Assembly: GCF_015751785.1 (NCBI RefSeq)
Contig: NZ_JADOTY010000001.1
Coordinates: forward strand, 3,100,001-3,164,000
DNA: 64,000 nt
Direction of reading: 5' to 3'
Source: Micromonospora vinacea
GTDB taxonomy: Bacteria; Actinomycetota; Actinomycetes; Mycobacteriales; Micromonosporaceae
How positions within the stretch are numbered: the first letter of the stretch is position 1; every line of letters starts with the position of its first letter. Position numbers and translations under genes: made by a program. Under the pieces are notes generated by a model, which made no database searches, was not told the origin of the DNA, and saw only the letters and a program-made list of their open reading frames with translations. Of the stretch, positions 7,444 through 15,376 are shown piece after piece.

Positions 7444-9246
7444 GTGGAGGAGCAGCAGCCGGCGATCTCCGACTACGGGTTCCTCTCGGACTCTCGTTCG
7501 GGTGCCCTGGTCGGCAAGGACGGCTCGATCGACTGGTGGTGCCCGCACCGGTTCGACGGGTCGTCAGTGTTCGCGCGGCTGCTCGACCCGGGAGCCGGCC
7601 ACTTCCGGCTGGCGCCGGTCGGGGTCGGCGGCCGGGGTCACCGGGTGGAGCGCGCGTACCTGCCGGACACGTTGGTGCTGCGGACCGTGCACCACACCCC
7701 GCACGGCAGCGTGGCGGTCACCGACGCCCTGGCCGCCGAGGTCGGCGCCCGCGCCCACGAGCTGGGCAAGAACTCACCCGCCGTGCTGATCCGGGTGGTC
7801 GAGGGGCTCTCCGGGCGGGTACGGATGGCGTTGGACTTCGCGCCCCGCCCGGAGTATGGCCTGCTCACGCCGTACCTGCACGAGCAGCCGGACGGCGGGG
7901 TGCTGGCCGGGGCCGGCCCGGTGGTGCTGGTGTTGCGCGCCGGAGGTCTGCATCTGCGGGCGGGCACCGACCGGGTGAGCCACGAGTTCGAGGTCTCCGC
8001 CGGTCAGGTGATCGGGATGGACCTCGCGTTCGGCGAGGCGTACGGCGACCCGCCGGCCCGGATGGACCCGCTGACCACCCTCGCCGAGACGACACAGGCG
8101 TGGCAGGCGTTCCGGGAGACGCACGGGTACTCCGGCCGCTACCCCGAACTCGTCAAACACAGCTCGACGGTCCTGACCGGCCTCACGTACGCCCGCAGTG
8201 GCGCTGTCGCCGCCGCGCTCACCTCATCGCTGCCGGAGCGGATCGGCGGCGACCGGAACTACGACTACCGCTACTCCTGGCTGCGGGACTTCTCGTTGAC
8301 GATGCGGGCGCTCTGGGTGGCCGCCTGCCCCGACGAGGCGTCCCGGCTGTTCGCCTGGGTGACCCGCTCGATCGGCCGGTTCGGCGATGAACCCGTGCCG
8401 GTGCTCTTCGGGCTGGAGGGCGAGCGCGACCTCTCCGAGCATCACTGCAACCACCTGCGCGGCTACCGCGGCAGTCGACCGGTGCGGGTCGGCAACGACG
8501 CCTGGCGGCAGCGGCAGCTCGACGTGCCGGGTGAGGTGATGTCGGCGGTGTGGCGGCTGCGCGACTACCTGGGCGCGCGGTTCGAGGACGAGCTGCGGGA
8601 GATGGTGCTCGGGCTGACCGAGCAGGTGGCTGCGACGTGGCACCTGCCGGACCGGGGCATCTGGGAGACCCGCGACGAGGAGCGCCACTACGTCTCGTCC
8701 AAGGTGTCCTGCTGGCTGACGATGGACCGGGCGGTGGGGCTCGCCGACCGGCTCGGTGATGGGGCCGACCCCCGTCGCTGGGCCCGGGTGCGCGACGAGA
8801 TCCGTGAGACAGTGCTGCGCGAGGGGTGGAACGACCGGATCGGGGCGTTCACCGGCGCGTTCGGGTCGGCGGAGCTGGATGCCTCGGTGCTCGCCCTGCC
8901 GGTCACGCACTTCCTGCCGGCCACCGACCCTCGGATGCGCTCGACCATCGCGATGGTCGAGCGCGAGCTGGGCACCGAGGACGGCCTGCTGCGACGCTGG
9001 ACCACCGACCCGGCCGGATTCCTGCTGTGCTCGTTCTGGCTGGTGGAGTGCCTGGTGATGATGGGTGAGCAGCAGCGGGCCGAGGCGCTCTTCGAGCGGG
9101 TCGTCGGGCACTCCAACGACGTGGGGTTGTTCAGCGAGCAGATCGACCTCACCACCGGCGCGCAGCTGGGCAACACTCCGCAGGCGCTCTCGCACATCGG
9201 GCTGATCAACGCGGCCTGGCGGATCACCGAGCCGGAGAGCTACTGA
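7444..9246 (+). CDS. GH15-family glucoamylase/trehalase-like hydrolase
   Basis: A 600-residue cytosolic glycoside hydrolase of family 15. The N-terminal trehalase-like domain starts ISDYGFLSDSRSGALVGKDGSIDWWC, a signature shared with mycobacterial trehalases. The (alpha/alpha)6 barrel contains NYDYRYSWLRDFSL and the C-terminal GLFSEQIDLTTGAQLGN segment, whose SEQ glutamate is the likely catalytic base. Substrate could be trehalose, maltose or another alpha-glucan end. There is no signal peptide. The start is a GTG at 7444 without a clear ribosome-binding site; the next good internal start would delete the conserved N-terminus. Confidence 0.9.
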   Translation: MEEQQPAISDYGFLSDSRSGALVGKDGSIDWWCPHRFDGSSVFARLLDPGAGHFRLAPVGVGGRGHRVERAYLPDTLVLRTVHHTPHGSVAVTDALAAEVGARAHELGKNSPAVLIRVVEGLSGRVRMALDFAPRPEYGLLTPYLHEQPDGGVLAGAGPVVLVLRAGGLHLRAGTDRVSHEFEVSAGQVIGMDLAFGEAYGDPPARMDPLTTLAETTQAWQAFRETHGYSGRYPELVKHSSTVLTGLTYARSGAVAAALTSSLPERIGGDRNYDYRYSWLRDFSLTMRALWVAACPDEASRLFAWVTRSIGRFGDEPVPVLFGLEGERDLSEHHCNHLRGYRGSRPVRVGNDAWRQRQLDVPGEVMSAVWRLRDYLGARFEDELREMVLGLTEQVAATWHLPDRGIWETRDEERHYVSSKVSCWLTMDRAVGLADRLGDGADPRRWARVRDEIRETVLREGWNDRIGAFTGAFGSAELDASVLALPVTHFLPATDPRMRSTIAMVERELGTEDGLLRRWTTDPAGFLLCSFWLVECLVMMGEQQRAEALFERVVGHSNDVGLFSEQIDLTTGAQLGNTPQALSHIGLINAAWRITEPESY

Positions 9247-9301
9247 TCGGTCGGCGGGCGGCCCGGCCGGAATCCTGCAACAGACCTGCAAGCGCCAGGC
9301 A

Positions 9302-9331
9302 TTGACGTTGATGCTTGGGCGGTCCTAGCCT
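9302..9331 (+). promoter_or_regulatory. Candidate promoter of pectate lyase gene
   Basis: TTGACG at 9302-9307 and TAGCCT at 9326-9331 with an 18-base spacer resemble a housekeeping sigma promoter. The predicted transcription start near 9338 lies directly before the palindrome at 9341-9356 and leaves an untranslated leader of about 165 bases. Confidence 0.45.
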
Positions 9332-9340
9332 CGAAGGAGC

Positions 9341-9356
9341 GGGAAAGCCCTTTCCC
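9341..9356. promoter_or_regulatory. LacI-family-type operator palindrome
   Basis: GGGAAAGCCCTTTCCC is a palindrome (7-base arms, 2-base centre) and resembles operators of LacI/GalR-family sugar repressors. It lies at about +1 to +16 of the candidate promoter. The same bases can also fold with AGGGCTTT at 9358-9365 and TCCCGC at 9368-9373 into a larger hairpin, so a terminator for the upstream GH15 gene is an alternative. Confidence 0.4.
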
Positions 9357-9502
9357 CAGGGCTTTGATCCCGCTTCACCCCGCTTCGGATCCGGGCGTCC
9401 GGCGGGGGCGCACACCGATCCCGTTCAGCGCAGCACGCCGTGCCGACACGTCTCGGTACGGCCGCCGAGGGATCACCACCACATGCGTCAAGGAGGACAC
9501 CT

Positions 9503-10888
9503 GTGCAGAAAAGACGACTCTCCGGCCGCCGACCACTCCTGCTGGCGGTGGGTGCCGGGGTGACAGTTGCGGCCCTCGCCGCCGGTATGACCTCGGCCTT
9601 TGCGGCCACCGTCTTCAGCGACGACTTCACCGACGGCGACACCTCCGGCTGGTCCAAGTCCGGTGGCACCTGGACCGTCGACGGGTCGGGCGTGCTCAAC
9701 CAGTCCAACGCCGGCAGCGAGCTGGCCCGGCAGTTCGCCGGCCAGACCAGTTGGACCAACTACTCGGTGCAGGCCCGGGTCCGGCCGACGAGCTTCGGCT
9801 CGTCCAGCGCCCTGGTCGGGCTCGCCGCCCGCTCCACCAGCAGCACCAAGATGTACCGGCTGGCCCTGCTCGGCTCCGGCCGGGCCGAACTCCAGGCGGT
9901 CAACGGCAGCTCCGTCACGGCGATCGGTTCCGCCTCGATCGGCGTCGGCGCCGGCACCTGGTACACACTGCGCATCGAGACGAGCGGCAGCACCATCCGC
10001 GGCTTCGTCAACGGCACCCAGATCGCGTCCGGCAGCAACAGCCTGGCCGGCGCGGGCCGGATCGGCCTGGTCACCGCGTACGCCAGCGGCGGCTTCGACG
10101 ACGTGGTGGTCGACTCGTCCGGCGGCGGCAACCCGACCACACCGCCACCGACCACCACTCCGCCACCCACCACACCGCCGCCGACCACCACACCTCCGCC
10201 GACCACCACACCTCCGCCGGCTGGCTGGCCGACGCCCACCGGCAGCCAGAAGGTGGACGCCACGATCCCGGTCTCCGGCTCGTTCGACGGTGGGCTCAAG
10301 CGCTACTACGGCATCGGTGACGGCGGGCAGAGCGAGAGCCAGGACCCGATGTTCGAACTGGCCGCCGGCGCCACCCTGCGCAACGTCATCATCGGCGCCC
10401 CGGCCGGCGACGGCGTGCACTGCGAGGGCAACTGCACCCTGATCAACGTCTGGTGGGAGGACGTCGGCGAGGACGCGGCGACCTTCCGCGGCGGCACCAC
10501 GTACACAGTCGACGGCGGCGGGGCCCGCTCCGCCAGTGACAAGGTCTTCCAGCACAACGGCTCGGGCACCGTCTACATCAAGAACTTCCGGGTGGAGAAC
10601 GCCGGCAAGCTCTACCGCGCCTGCGGCAACTGCTCCACCTCGTACCAACGGCACGTGGTGATCGACAACGTGACCGTCCGGAACACCGACGCGATCGCCG
10701 GCATCAACACCAACTGGGGCGACACCGCCCGGTTCAGCCGGATCACCATCGTCGGCGACCCGGACCGGGAGACCTCGATCTGCGTGAAGTACAAGGGCGT
10801 GCCGAAGGGCAGCGAGCCGACCGAGATCGGCGAGGGCGCCGACGGCGTCAACTGCCTCTACTCACCCTCGGACATCACCTACCAGTAG
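9503..10888 (+). CDS. Secreted pectate lyase (PL3) with N-terminal beta-sandwich domain
   Basis: A 461-residue secreted enzyme expected to cleave polygalacturonate by beta-elimination. The start is the GTG at 9503, 6 bases after AAGGAGG at 9490-9496. A signal peptide ends after the SAFA site near residue 34. A laminin-G/jelly-roll-like domain follows (about residues 35-205; FSDDFTDGDTSGWSKSGGTW), probably carbohydrate-binding. Then comes a TTPPPTT-type linker (coded 10128-10220) and the C-terminal PL3 domain with CEGNCTLINVWWEDVGEDA and the paired CGNCS cysteines. It ends at a hairpin shared with the convergent threonine synthase gene. Confidence 0.9.
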   Translation: MQKRRLSGRRPLLLAVGAGVTVAALAAGMTSAFAATVFSDDFTDGDTSGWSKSGGTWTVDGSGVLNQSNAGSELARQFAGQTSWTNYSVQARVRPTSFGSSSALVGLAARSTSSTKMYRLALLGSGRAELQAVNGSSVTAIGSASIGVGAGTWYTLRIETSGSTIRGFVNGTQIASGSNSLAGAGRIGLVTAYASGGFDDVVVDSSGGGNPTTPPPTTTPPPTTPPPTTTPPPTTTPPPAGWPTPTGSQKVDATIPVSGSFDGGLKRYYGIGDGGQSESQDPMFELAAGATLRNVIIGAPAGDGVHCEGNCTLINVWWEDVGEDAATFRGGTTYTVDGGGARSASDKVFQHNGSGTVYIKNFRVENAGKLYRACGNCSTSYQRHVVIDNVTVRNTDAIAGINTNWGDTARFSRITIVGDPDRETSICVKYKGVPKGSEPTEIGEGADGVNCLYSPSDITYQ

Positions 10889-10898
10889 ACCGGCACGA

Positions 10899-10934
10899 CG
10901 GCACCCCGCGGACCGCCCGGCCCGCGGGGTGCCG
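10899..10934. terminator. Bidirectional hairpin terminator
   Basis: Arms 10899-10911 (CGGCACCCCGCGG) and 10922-10934 are exactly complementary, with a 10-base loop. It lies between the convergent pectate lyase (ends 10888) and threonine synthase (ends 10940) genes. Confidence 0.75.
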
Positions 10935-10939
10935 CCAGG

Positions 10940-12130
10940 TCACCCCATCAGGGGTACGCCGGAGACGTCGACAGTGTCCGGATACTTCAGCCCGGCGCCG
11001 GTGTTGAGCACCACCACCCGCTCGCCGGCCCGGATCCACCCGCCCGCGCGCAGCTGCCGTGCCGCGGTGAGGCAGGCCGCCCCCTCCGGGCAGAGCAGCA
11101 GCCCCTCCCGGGTGGCGAAGTCCCGCAGGTCGGCCAGGATGTCCGCGTCGTCGACGGCGACGGCCGTGCCGGAGGACTCCCGCAGCGCAGCCAGGATCAA
11201 CTCGTCACCCAGCGGGGCCGGCACGGTGATGCCGAACGCCACAGTGTGCGCGTCCGCCCACGGCTGCGCCCGATCCTCACCGGCGGCGAACGCCCGCACG
11301 ATCGGCGCGCAGCCGGTGGACTGCACCGCCACCAACCGGGGCAGCTTGTCGCCGATCCACCCCAGCTCGCGCAGCTCGTGCAGCGCCTTGTGGATGCCGA
11401 TCAGGTCGACCCCACCACCGGTCGGATAGATGATCACGTCGGGCGCCTGCCAGCCGAGCTGCTCGACGATCTCGTACCCCATCGTCTTCTTGCCCTCCAG
11501 CCGGTAGGGCTCGCGCAGCGTGCCGGCGTCGAAGATCGCCCCGTTCGACTCCGCGATCAGCTCGGCCACCCGCCGACCGGCGTCGCCGATCAACCCGTCG
11601 ATCAGGCGCAGGTCGGCACCGGCGGCGACACACTCGCGCCGGCAGATGCTCGGTGCCGCCAGCGGCATGACGATGGTGGCGCCCATCCCGGCCCGCGCGG
11701 CGTAGGTTGCCCAGGCCGACCCGGCGTTGCCGTTGGTGGGCATCGCGATCCGCTCGACGCCCAGCTCACGGGCCCGGCTCACCCCGACCGCCGCGCCCCG
11801 GGCCTTGAACGAGCCGGTCGGGATCAGCCCCTCGTCCTTGACCATCAGGTCCGCGATGCCGATCTCGGTGCCGTACGACGGGGCGCGCAGCAGCGGCGTC
11901 CAGCCCTCACCCAGCGTGGTGACGTGCCGAGGGTCGGCGACCGGCAGCAGCTCCCGGTAACGCCACAGGTCGGCCGGGCGCAGCGGAAAGCGTTCCGGGG
12001 TGACCGCCTTCGCCACTGCCGCCAGGTCGTAGTGGGCCAGCAGCGGTGATCCGCACTCGCAGAGGTTCTGTAACCGGTCGGCGGCGTACTCCTTGCCGCA
12101 GCGCGGGCAGTCCAGGTGGGTCAGGTACAC
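10940..12130 (-). CDS. thrC: Threonine synthase
   Basis: A 396-residue PLP enzyme converting O-phosphohomoserine to threonine. An N-terminal zinc ribbon (CPRCG...CECG) leads into a fold-type II core; the PLP lysine is in PTGSFKARG and the phosphate loop in PTNGNAGSAW. IIYPTGGGVDLIG and the final NTGAGLKYPD are typical of the family. I start at the GTG at 12130, with AGGAG four bases upstream; an in-frame GTG at 12148 overlaps the ligase stop codon as GTGA and is the alternative. It probably shares a transcript with the LigD-like gene. No other threonine gene is nearby, so this may be a second copy. Confidence 0.88.
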   Translation of the reverse strand: MYLTHLDCPRCGKEYAADRLQNLCECGSPLLAHYDLAAVAKAVTPERFPLRPADLWRYRELLPVADPRHVTTLGEGWTPLLRAPSYGTEIGIADLMVKDEGLIPTGSFKARGAAVGVSRARELGVERIAMPTNGNAGSAWATYAARAGMGATIVMPLAAPSICRRECVAAGADLRLIDGLIGDAGRRVAELIAESNGAIFDAGTLREPYRLEGKKTMGYEIVEQLGWQAPDVIIYPTGGGVDLIGIHKALHELRELGWIGDKLPRLVAVQSTGCAPIVRAFAAGEDRAQPWADAHTVAFGITVPAPLGDELILAALRESSGTAVAVDDADILADLRDFATREGLLLCPEGAACLTAARQLRAGGWIRAGERVVVLNTGAGLKYPDTVDVSGVPLMG

Positions 12131-12144
12131 GTCGCTCCTCGCCG

Positions 12145-13194
12145 TCACGTCGCGTCGATGCTCAGCCAGTGCCGGCTGCGCCGCCCCGGCTGGTAGACCG
12201 AGTCCAGTCGCTTGGCGAGCACACCTGGCAGGCCCTGTTCCTGCCCGGCACGCAGGGCCTCGTCGCCCGCGCCCGGGAACCACGGCGGAGTCTGCCAGTG
12301 CGTACCGGCCAGGACCAGCCCATCGAGCAGCTCCCGGCGTTGCGCGTACGGCACGCCGACACTGCTCACACCCTCCAACCAGAGCAGGTCGACGATCAGG
12401 TACTGGGCGCCGGCCGGGACCCTGCTGCCGGTGGCCGGCCGGACCGGGCGGACCCGCCCGGCACCGTCGATGCGGACCAGAACACCGTCGAGCACCGCCT
12501 CGGTGGGCGCGAGGGCCTCGGCCATCGCGCGCAGCCACGGGTACCCGCCGGTGATCTCCTCGTCGGTCTCGGAGAGCAGCCGCAGCCGCCCGCCGGAGAC
12601 GTACGCCATCGCCCGGACACCGTCCCAGCGCAGCTCGTACCCCCACGCGGCCCGGTCGCGGGGGAGCCCGGCGGCGGGCGTGGCGTGCATCGGTCGGACC
12701 AGATCCGGCATCGCTGTCCAGCCCGGCGGCGCGGGGTCGGTGCGGCGGACCATCCAGTCCCGCCCGCCCGTGGCGAAGAGGACGTAACGGCCGGCGGTCC
12801 GCTCACCGGAGAGCGTCACGATCACCTCGTCGTCGCGCCACTTCTCGCAGCGGTAGGTGCCCCGGTCGTGGATCAGCATCCGGCCGCCGCCGTACTCGCC
12901 GGCGGGGATCTCGCCGGCGAAGTCGAGGTACTCCATCGGGTGGTCCTCGGTGTGCACGGCGAGGTGGTTGCGACCCGGATCGCGGGGCAGACCGCGTGGC
13001 ACCGCCCAGGACGCGAGCACCCCTTCGCGCTCCAGGCGCAGGTCCCAGTGCAGGCTGCGGGCGTGGTGCTGCTGGATGACGAAGCGGGCGACGCCGCCGT
13101 CGGGGCCGGCCGGCAGCGGGCGCTCCGCCGGCACCGGCTCGGGCGTGCGGGCCGCGTCCCGCCGTCGCCGGTACTCCTCCAGCCGGTCGGTCAC
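12145..13194 (-). CDS. LigD-type 3'-phosphoesterase fused to degenerate DNA ligase domain
   Basis: About 349 residues. Residues 38-140 are a DNA 3'-phosphoesterase domain as in LigD of bacterial end joining: His44, His49, Asp51, Arg53, His85 and Tyr89 align with the known catalytic set. Residues 165-349 match the adenylation domain of ATP-dependent ligases, but motif I reads RWDG (189-192) instead of KxDG, motif III reads LDGV instead of LDGE, and the last motif reads WLSID instead of WLKVK. The enzyme should trim 3' ends but not seal nicks. The chosen GTG at 13194 has GGAG 9 bases upstream. No ku or polymerase-domain gene is in the window. Confidence 0.85.
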   Translation of the reverse strand: MTDRLEEYRRRRDAARTPEPVPAERPLPAGPDGGVARFVIQQHHARSLHWDLRLEREGVLASWAVPRGLPRDPGRNHLAVHTEDHPMEYLDFAGEIPAGEYGGGRMLIHDRGTYRCEKWRDDEVIVTLSGERTAGRYVLFATGGRDWMVRRTDPAPPGWTAMPDLVRPMHATPAAGLPRDRAAWGYELRWDGVRAMAYVSGGRLRLLSETDEEITGGYPWLRAMAEALAPTEAVLDGVLVRIDGAGRVRPVRPATGSRVPAGAQYLIVDLLWLEGVSSVGVPYAQRRELLDGLVLAGTHWQTPPWFPGAGDEALRAGQEQGLPGVLAKRLDSVYQPGRRSRHWLSIDAT

Positions 13195-13288
13195 AACCAC
13201 ATTCTCCGGCAAACCGGACCGGTGCGCTGGACGCCGGAGTGTCCGGTTCGCTCGGCGGCCGGGGGCGCGGCGGGGTAGAACGGACCTC

Positions 13289-14077
13289 ATGGACCTCACC
13301 GACCAGCCCACCGTCCTGCTCCCCGGTGACGTGCGGATACCCCTGCTCGGCTTCGGCACCTGGCAGGCCACCGGCCAGGCCGGTTACGACGCCGTGCTGG
13401 CCGCGCTGGACACCGGCTACCGGCACGTCGACACCGCCACCGTGTACGGCAACGAGCGGGAGGTCGGCCGGGCGGTGCGCGAGAGCGGGCTGCGTCGGGA
13501 GGACCTCTTCATCACCACCAAGCTCCCGCCGGACCGGGTGGGCCGGGAGCGCGCGACGCTGGAGGCCAGCCTGGAGGCGCTCGGCGTCGAGCACGTGGAC
13601 CTCTGGCTGATCCACTGGCCGCCGTCGTCGCCGGGGGACAGCATCCCGCTCTGGCGCGAGCTGCTCGCCGCCCGGGACGAGAACCTGGCGCGGGCGGTCG
13701 GGGTGAGCAACTACAGCACCCCCGAGATCGACGAGCTGATCCAGTCCACCGAGGAGAACCCGGCGGTCAACCAGATCCGGTGGAGCCCGTCGCTGTACGA
13801 CAGGCAGCGGCACGCCGAGCACCGGGACCGGGGGGTGGTGCTGGAGGGGTACAGCCCGTTCAAGACCAGCGACCTCAGTGACCCGGTGCTGACCAGGATC
13901 GCCAGCGCGCACGGCGTCTCCCCGGCGCAGGTGGTGCTGCGGTGGCACATCGACCACGAGATCGTGGTGATCCCGAAGTCGGTGACCCCGGAGCGGATCA
14001 CCGCCAACTTCGACGTCTTCCACTTCTCGCTCACGGCCGAGGAGATGCGCGACATCGACGAGCTCGGCGAGGTCTGA
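13289..14077 (+). CDS. Aldo/keto reductase
   Basis: A 262-residue NADPH-dependent reductase with a TIM-barrel fold, of the 2,5-diketo-gluconate-reductase-like AKR group. Landmarks are LGFGTWQ at the start, DTGYRHVDTATVYGNEREVG (catalytic Asp and Tyr), ITTKLPPD (catalytic Lys), DLWLIHWP (His), VGVSNYS and the NADPH loop VIPKSVTPERI. Length is normal for the family. The ATG at 13289 is divergent from the LigD-like gene about 95 bases away. The substrate is not predictable. Confidence 0.9.
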   Translation: MDLTDQPTVLLPGDVRIPLLGFGTWQATGQAGYDAVLAALDTGYRHVDTATVYGNEREVGRAVRESGLRREDLFITTKLPPDRVGRERATLEASLEALGVEHVDLWLIHWPPSSPGDSIPLWRELLAARDENLARAVGVSNYSTPEIDELIQSTEENPAVNQIRWSPSLYDRQRHAEHRDRGVVLEGYSPFKTSDLSDPVLTRIASAHGVSPAQVVLRWHIDHEIVVIPKSVTPERITANFDVFHFSLTAEEMRDIDELGEV

Positions 14078-14203
14078 TTCGGCGGTTTTCTTCAGCCGGC
14101 GACCCGGCGATGAAGGGTATCGACATCGACGTACGTGACGGTATAGCGTGCCCGTCATCACGTTCGTCGATCCGTTCGTACCCGCCGTCGCTGGAGGATC
14201 GCC

Positions 14204-14356
14204 ATGACCCGAACCCCGTCCATCCGTCTGCGCCGCCGTGGGGTGCTCGGCATCCCCGCCCTGGTCGTCGCCGCACTGACCGTCGTCGCCCGACCCGCCG
14301 CGGCGAACGCCGCGCCGAAGGCCGAGTGCCTCGCCGACCTGCTTCAGGACGCCTGA
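14204..14356 (+). CDS. Short ORF encoding a signal peptide, coupled to amidase gene
   Basis: A 50-residue ORF with a strong ribosome-binding site (GGAGG at 14193-14197, 6 bases before the ATG). The product is a textbook signal peptide: basic RLRRRG, hydrophobic VLGIPALVVAALTVVA, an AAANA cleavage site, then 14 residues (APKAECLADLLQDA). Its TGA overlaps the ATG of the amidase gene as TGATG, and that amidase has no signal of its own. It may be a coupled small secreted peptide, or the detached leader of the amidase after a frameshift, programmed or a sequencing error. Confidence 0.6.
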   Translation: MTRTPSIRLRRRGVLGIPALVVAALTVVARPAAANAAPKAECLADLLQDA

Positions 14357-15321
14357 TGGCGACGATTCCCTGGCTGGTGGACGTGCTGCGCGCCGCCGGG
14401 GTCCAGGTCGTGGTCGAGGGGGACTGGCTCAACCGGATGCGGCCCGGCTCCTTCGACCCGATCGGTGTCCTCTGGCACCACACCGCCTCGACCTCCAGCG
14501 CCAGCAACCCGCACCCGGCGCTCGGCATCTGCATCAACGGCCGGTCCGACCTGCCGGGGCCGCTGTGCCAGGCGCTCGTCGACTACAACGGCGTCTTCCA
14601 CGTCATCTCCGCCGGCCGGTGCAACCACGCCGGGGTCAGCGGCGGCAGCGGGCCGATCCCGGCCGGGGACGGCAACACCCTGATGATCGGGTGGGAGATC
14701 GACTACAACGGCGTCAACCAGGAGATGACCGCCGCGCAGTACAACGCGTCGCTCGCCGCCACCGCCGCCGTGCTCACCCGGCTCGGCCGGGACAGCAGCT
14801 ACGCCCGGGGCCACCGGGAGACCAGCACCACCGGCAAGATCGACCCGTCCTTCATCGACCTGAACGTCATGCGCGCCGACGTGGCGGCGAGGATGGCCGG
14901 CGGCGGCACCGCCTGGTCCTCCACCGTGGACAACACCACCAGCGGCCGGTTCACCGCCAGCGCCAACTGGGGCGTGTCGTCGTACTCCAGTCAGCGCTAC
15001 GGCGCCGACTACCGGTACGCGGACCCGGTCGCCGCCAGCGATGTCGCCTGGTACCGGTTCAACGTCCCGGCCACCGCCAACTACCGCGTCGAGGCCTGGT
15101 GGCCGGCGAACTCGGGCTACAACAGCGCGGCGCCCTACATCGTCGCCACCAGTACCGGCAACCAGACCGTCCGCGTCGACCAGCGGGCCACCGGCGGGCA
15201 GTGGCGCATCCTCGGCACGTTCACACTCCCGGCGGGCGACGCCAACCGGGTGGGCGTGAGCCGGTGGAGCAACGCCACCGGCCTGGTCGTCGCCGACGCC
15301 GTACGCCTCACCCGCGTCTGA
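14356..15321 (+). CDS. N-acetylmuramoyl-L-alanine amidase with golvesin-like C-terminal domain
   Basis: A 321-residue peptidoglycan amidase. Residues about 30-175 are an Amidase_2 zinc domain: WHHTAS (His42) and the closing RGHRETSTTGKIDP segment supply zinc ligands. Residues 185-321 form a beta domain like the C-terminal golvesin region (DNTTSGRFTASANW, WYRFNVPATANYRVEAWWP), thought to bind sugars or the wall. AGGA lies 6 bases before the ATG at 14356, which overlaps the stop of the preceding signal-peptide ORF. The protein has no export signal in its own frame, which is odd for a wall hydrolase. Confidence 0.85.
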   Translation: MATIPWLVDVLRAAGVQVVVEGDWLNRMRPGSFDPIGVLWHHTASTSSASNPHPALGICINGRSDLPGPLCQALVDYNGVFHVISAGRCNHAGVSGGSGPIPAGDGNTLMIGWEIDYNGVNQEMTAAQYNASLAATAAVLTRLGRDSSYARGHRETSTTGKIDPSFIDLNVMRADVAARMAGGGTAWSSTVDNTTSGRFTASANWGVSSYSSQRYGADYRYADPVAASDVAWYRFNVPATANYRVEAWWPANSGYNSAAPYIVATSTGNQTVRVDQRATGGQWRILGTFTLPAGDANRVGVSRWSNATGLVVADAVRLTRV

Positions 15322-15338
15322 CAGTGATCTCGTGAGTG

Positions 15339-15370
15339 GTGGGGGCGCGACCGCGTGGTCGCGCCCCCAC
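15339..15370. terminator. Bidirectional hairpin terminator
   Basis: Perfect 14-base arms (15339-15352, GTGGGGGCGCGACC; 15357-15370) around a GCGT loop, between the convergent amidase (ends 15321) and cellulase (ends 15377) genes. Confidence 0.85.
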
Positions 15371-15376
15371 GACAGG

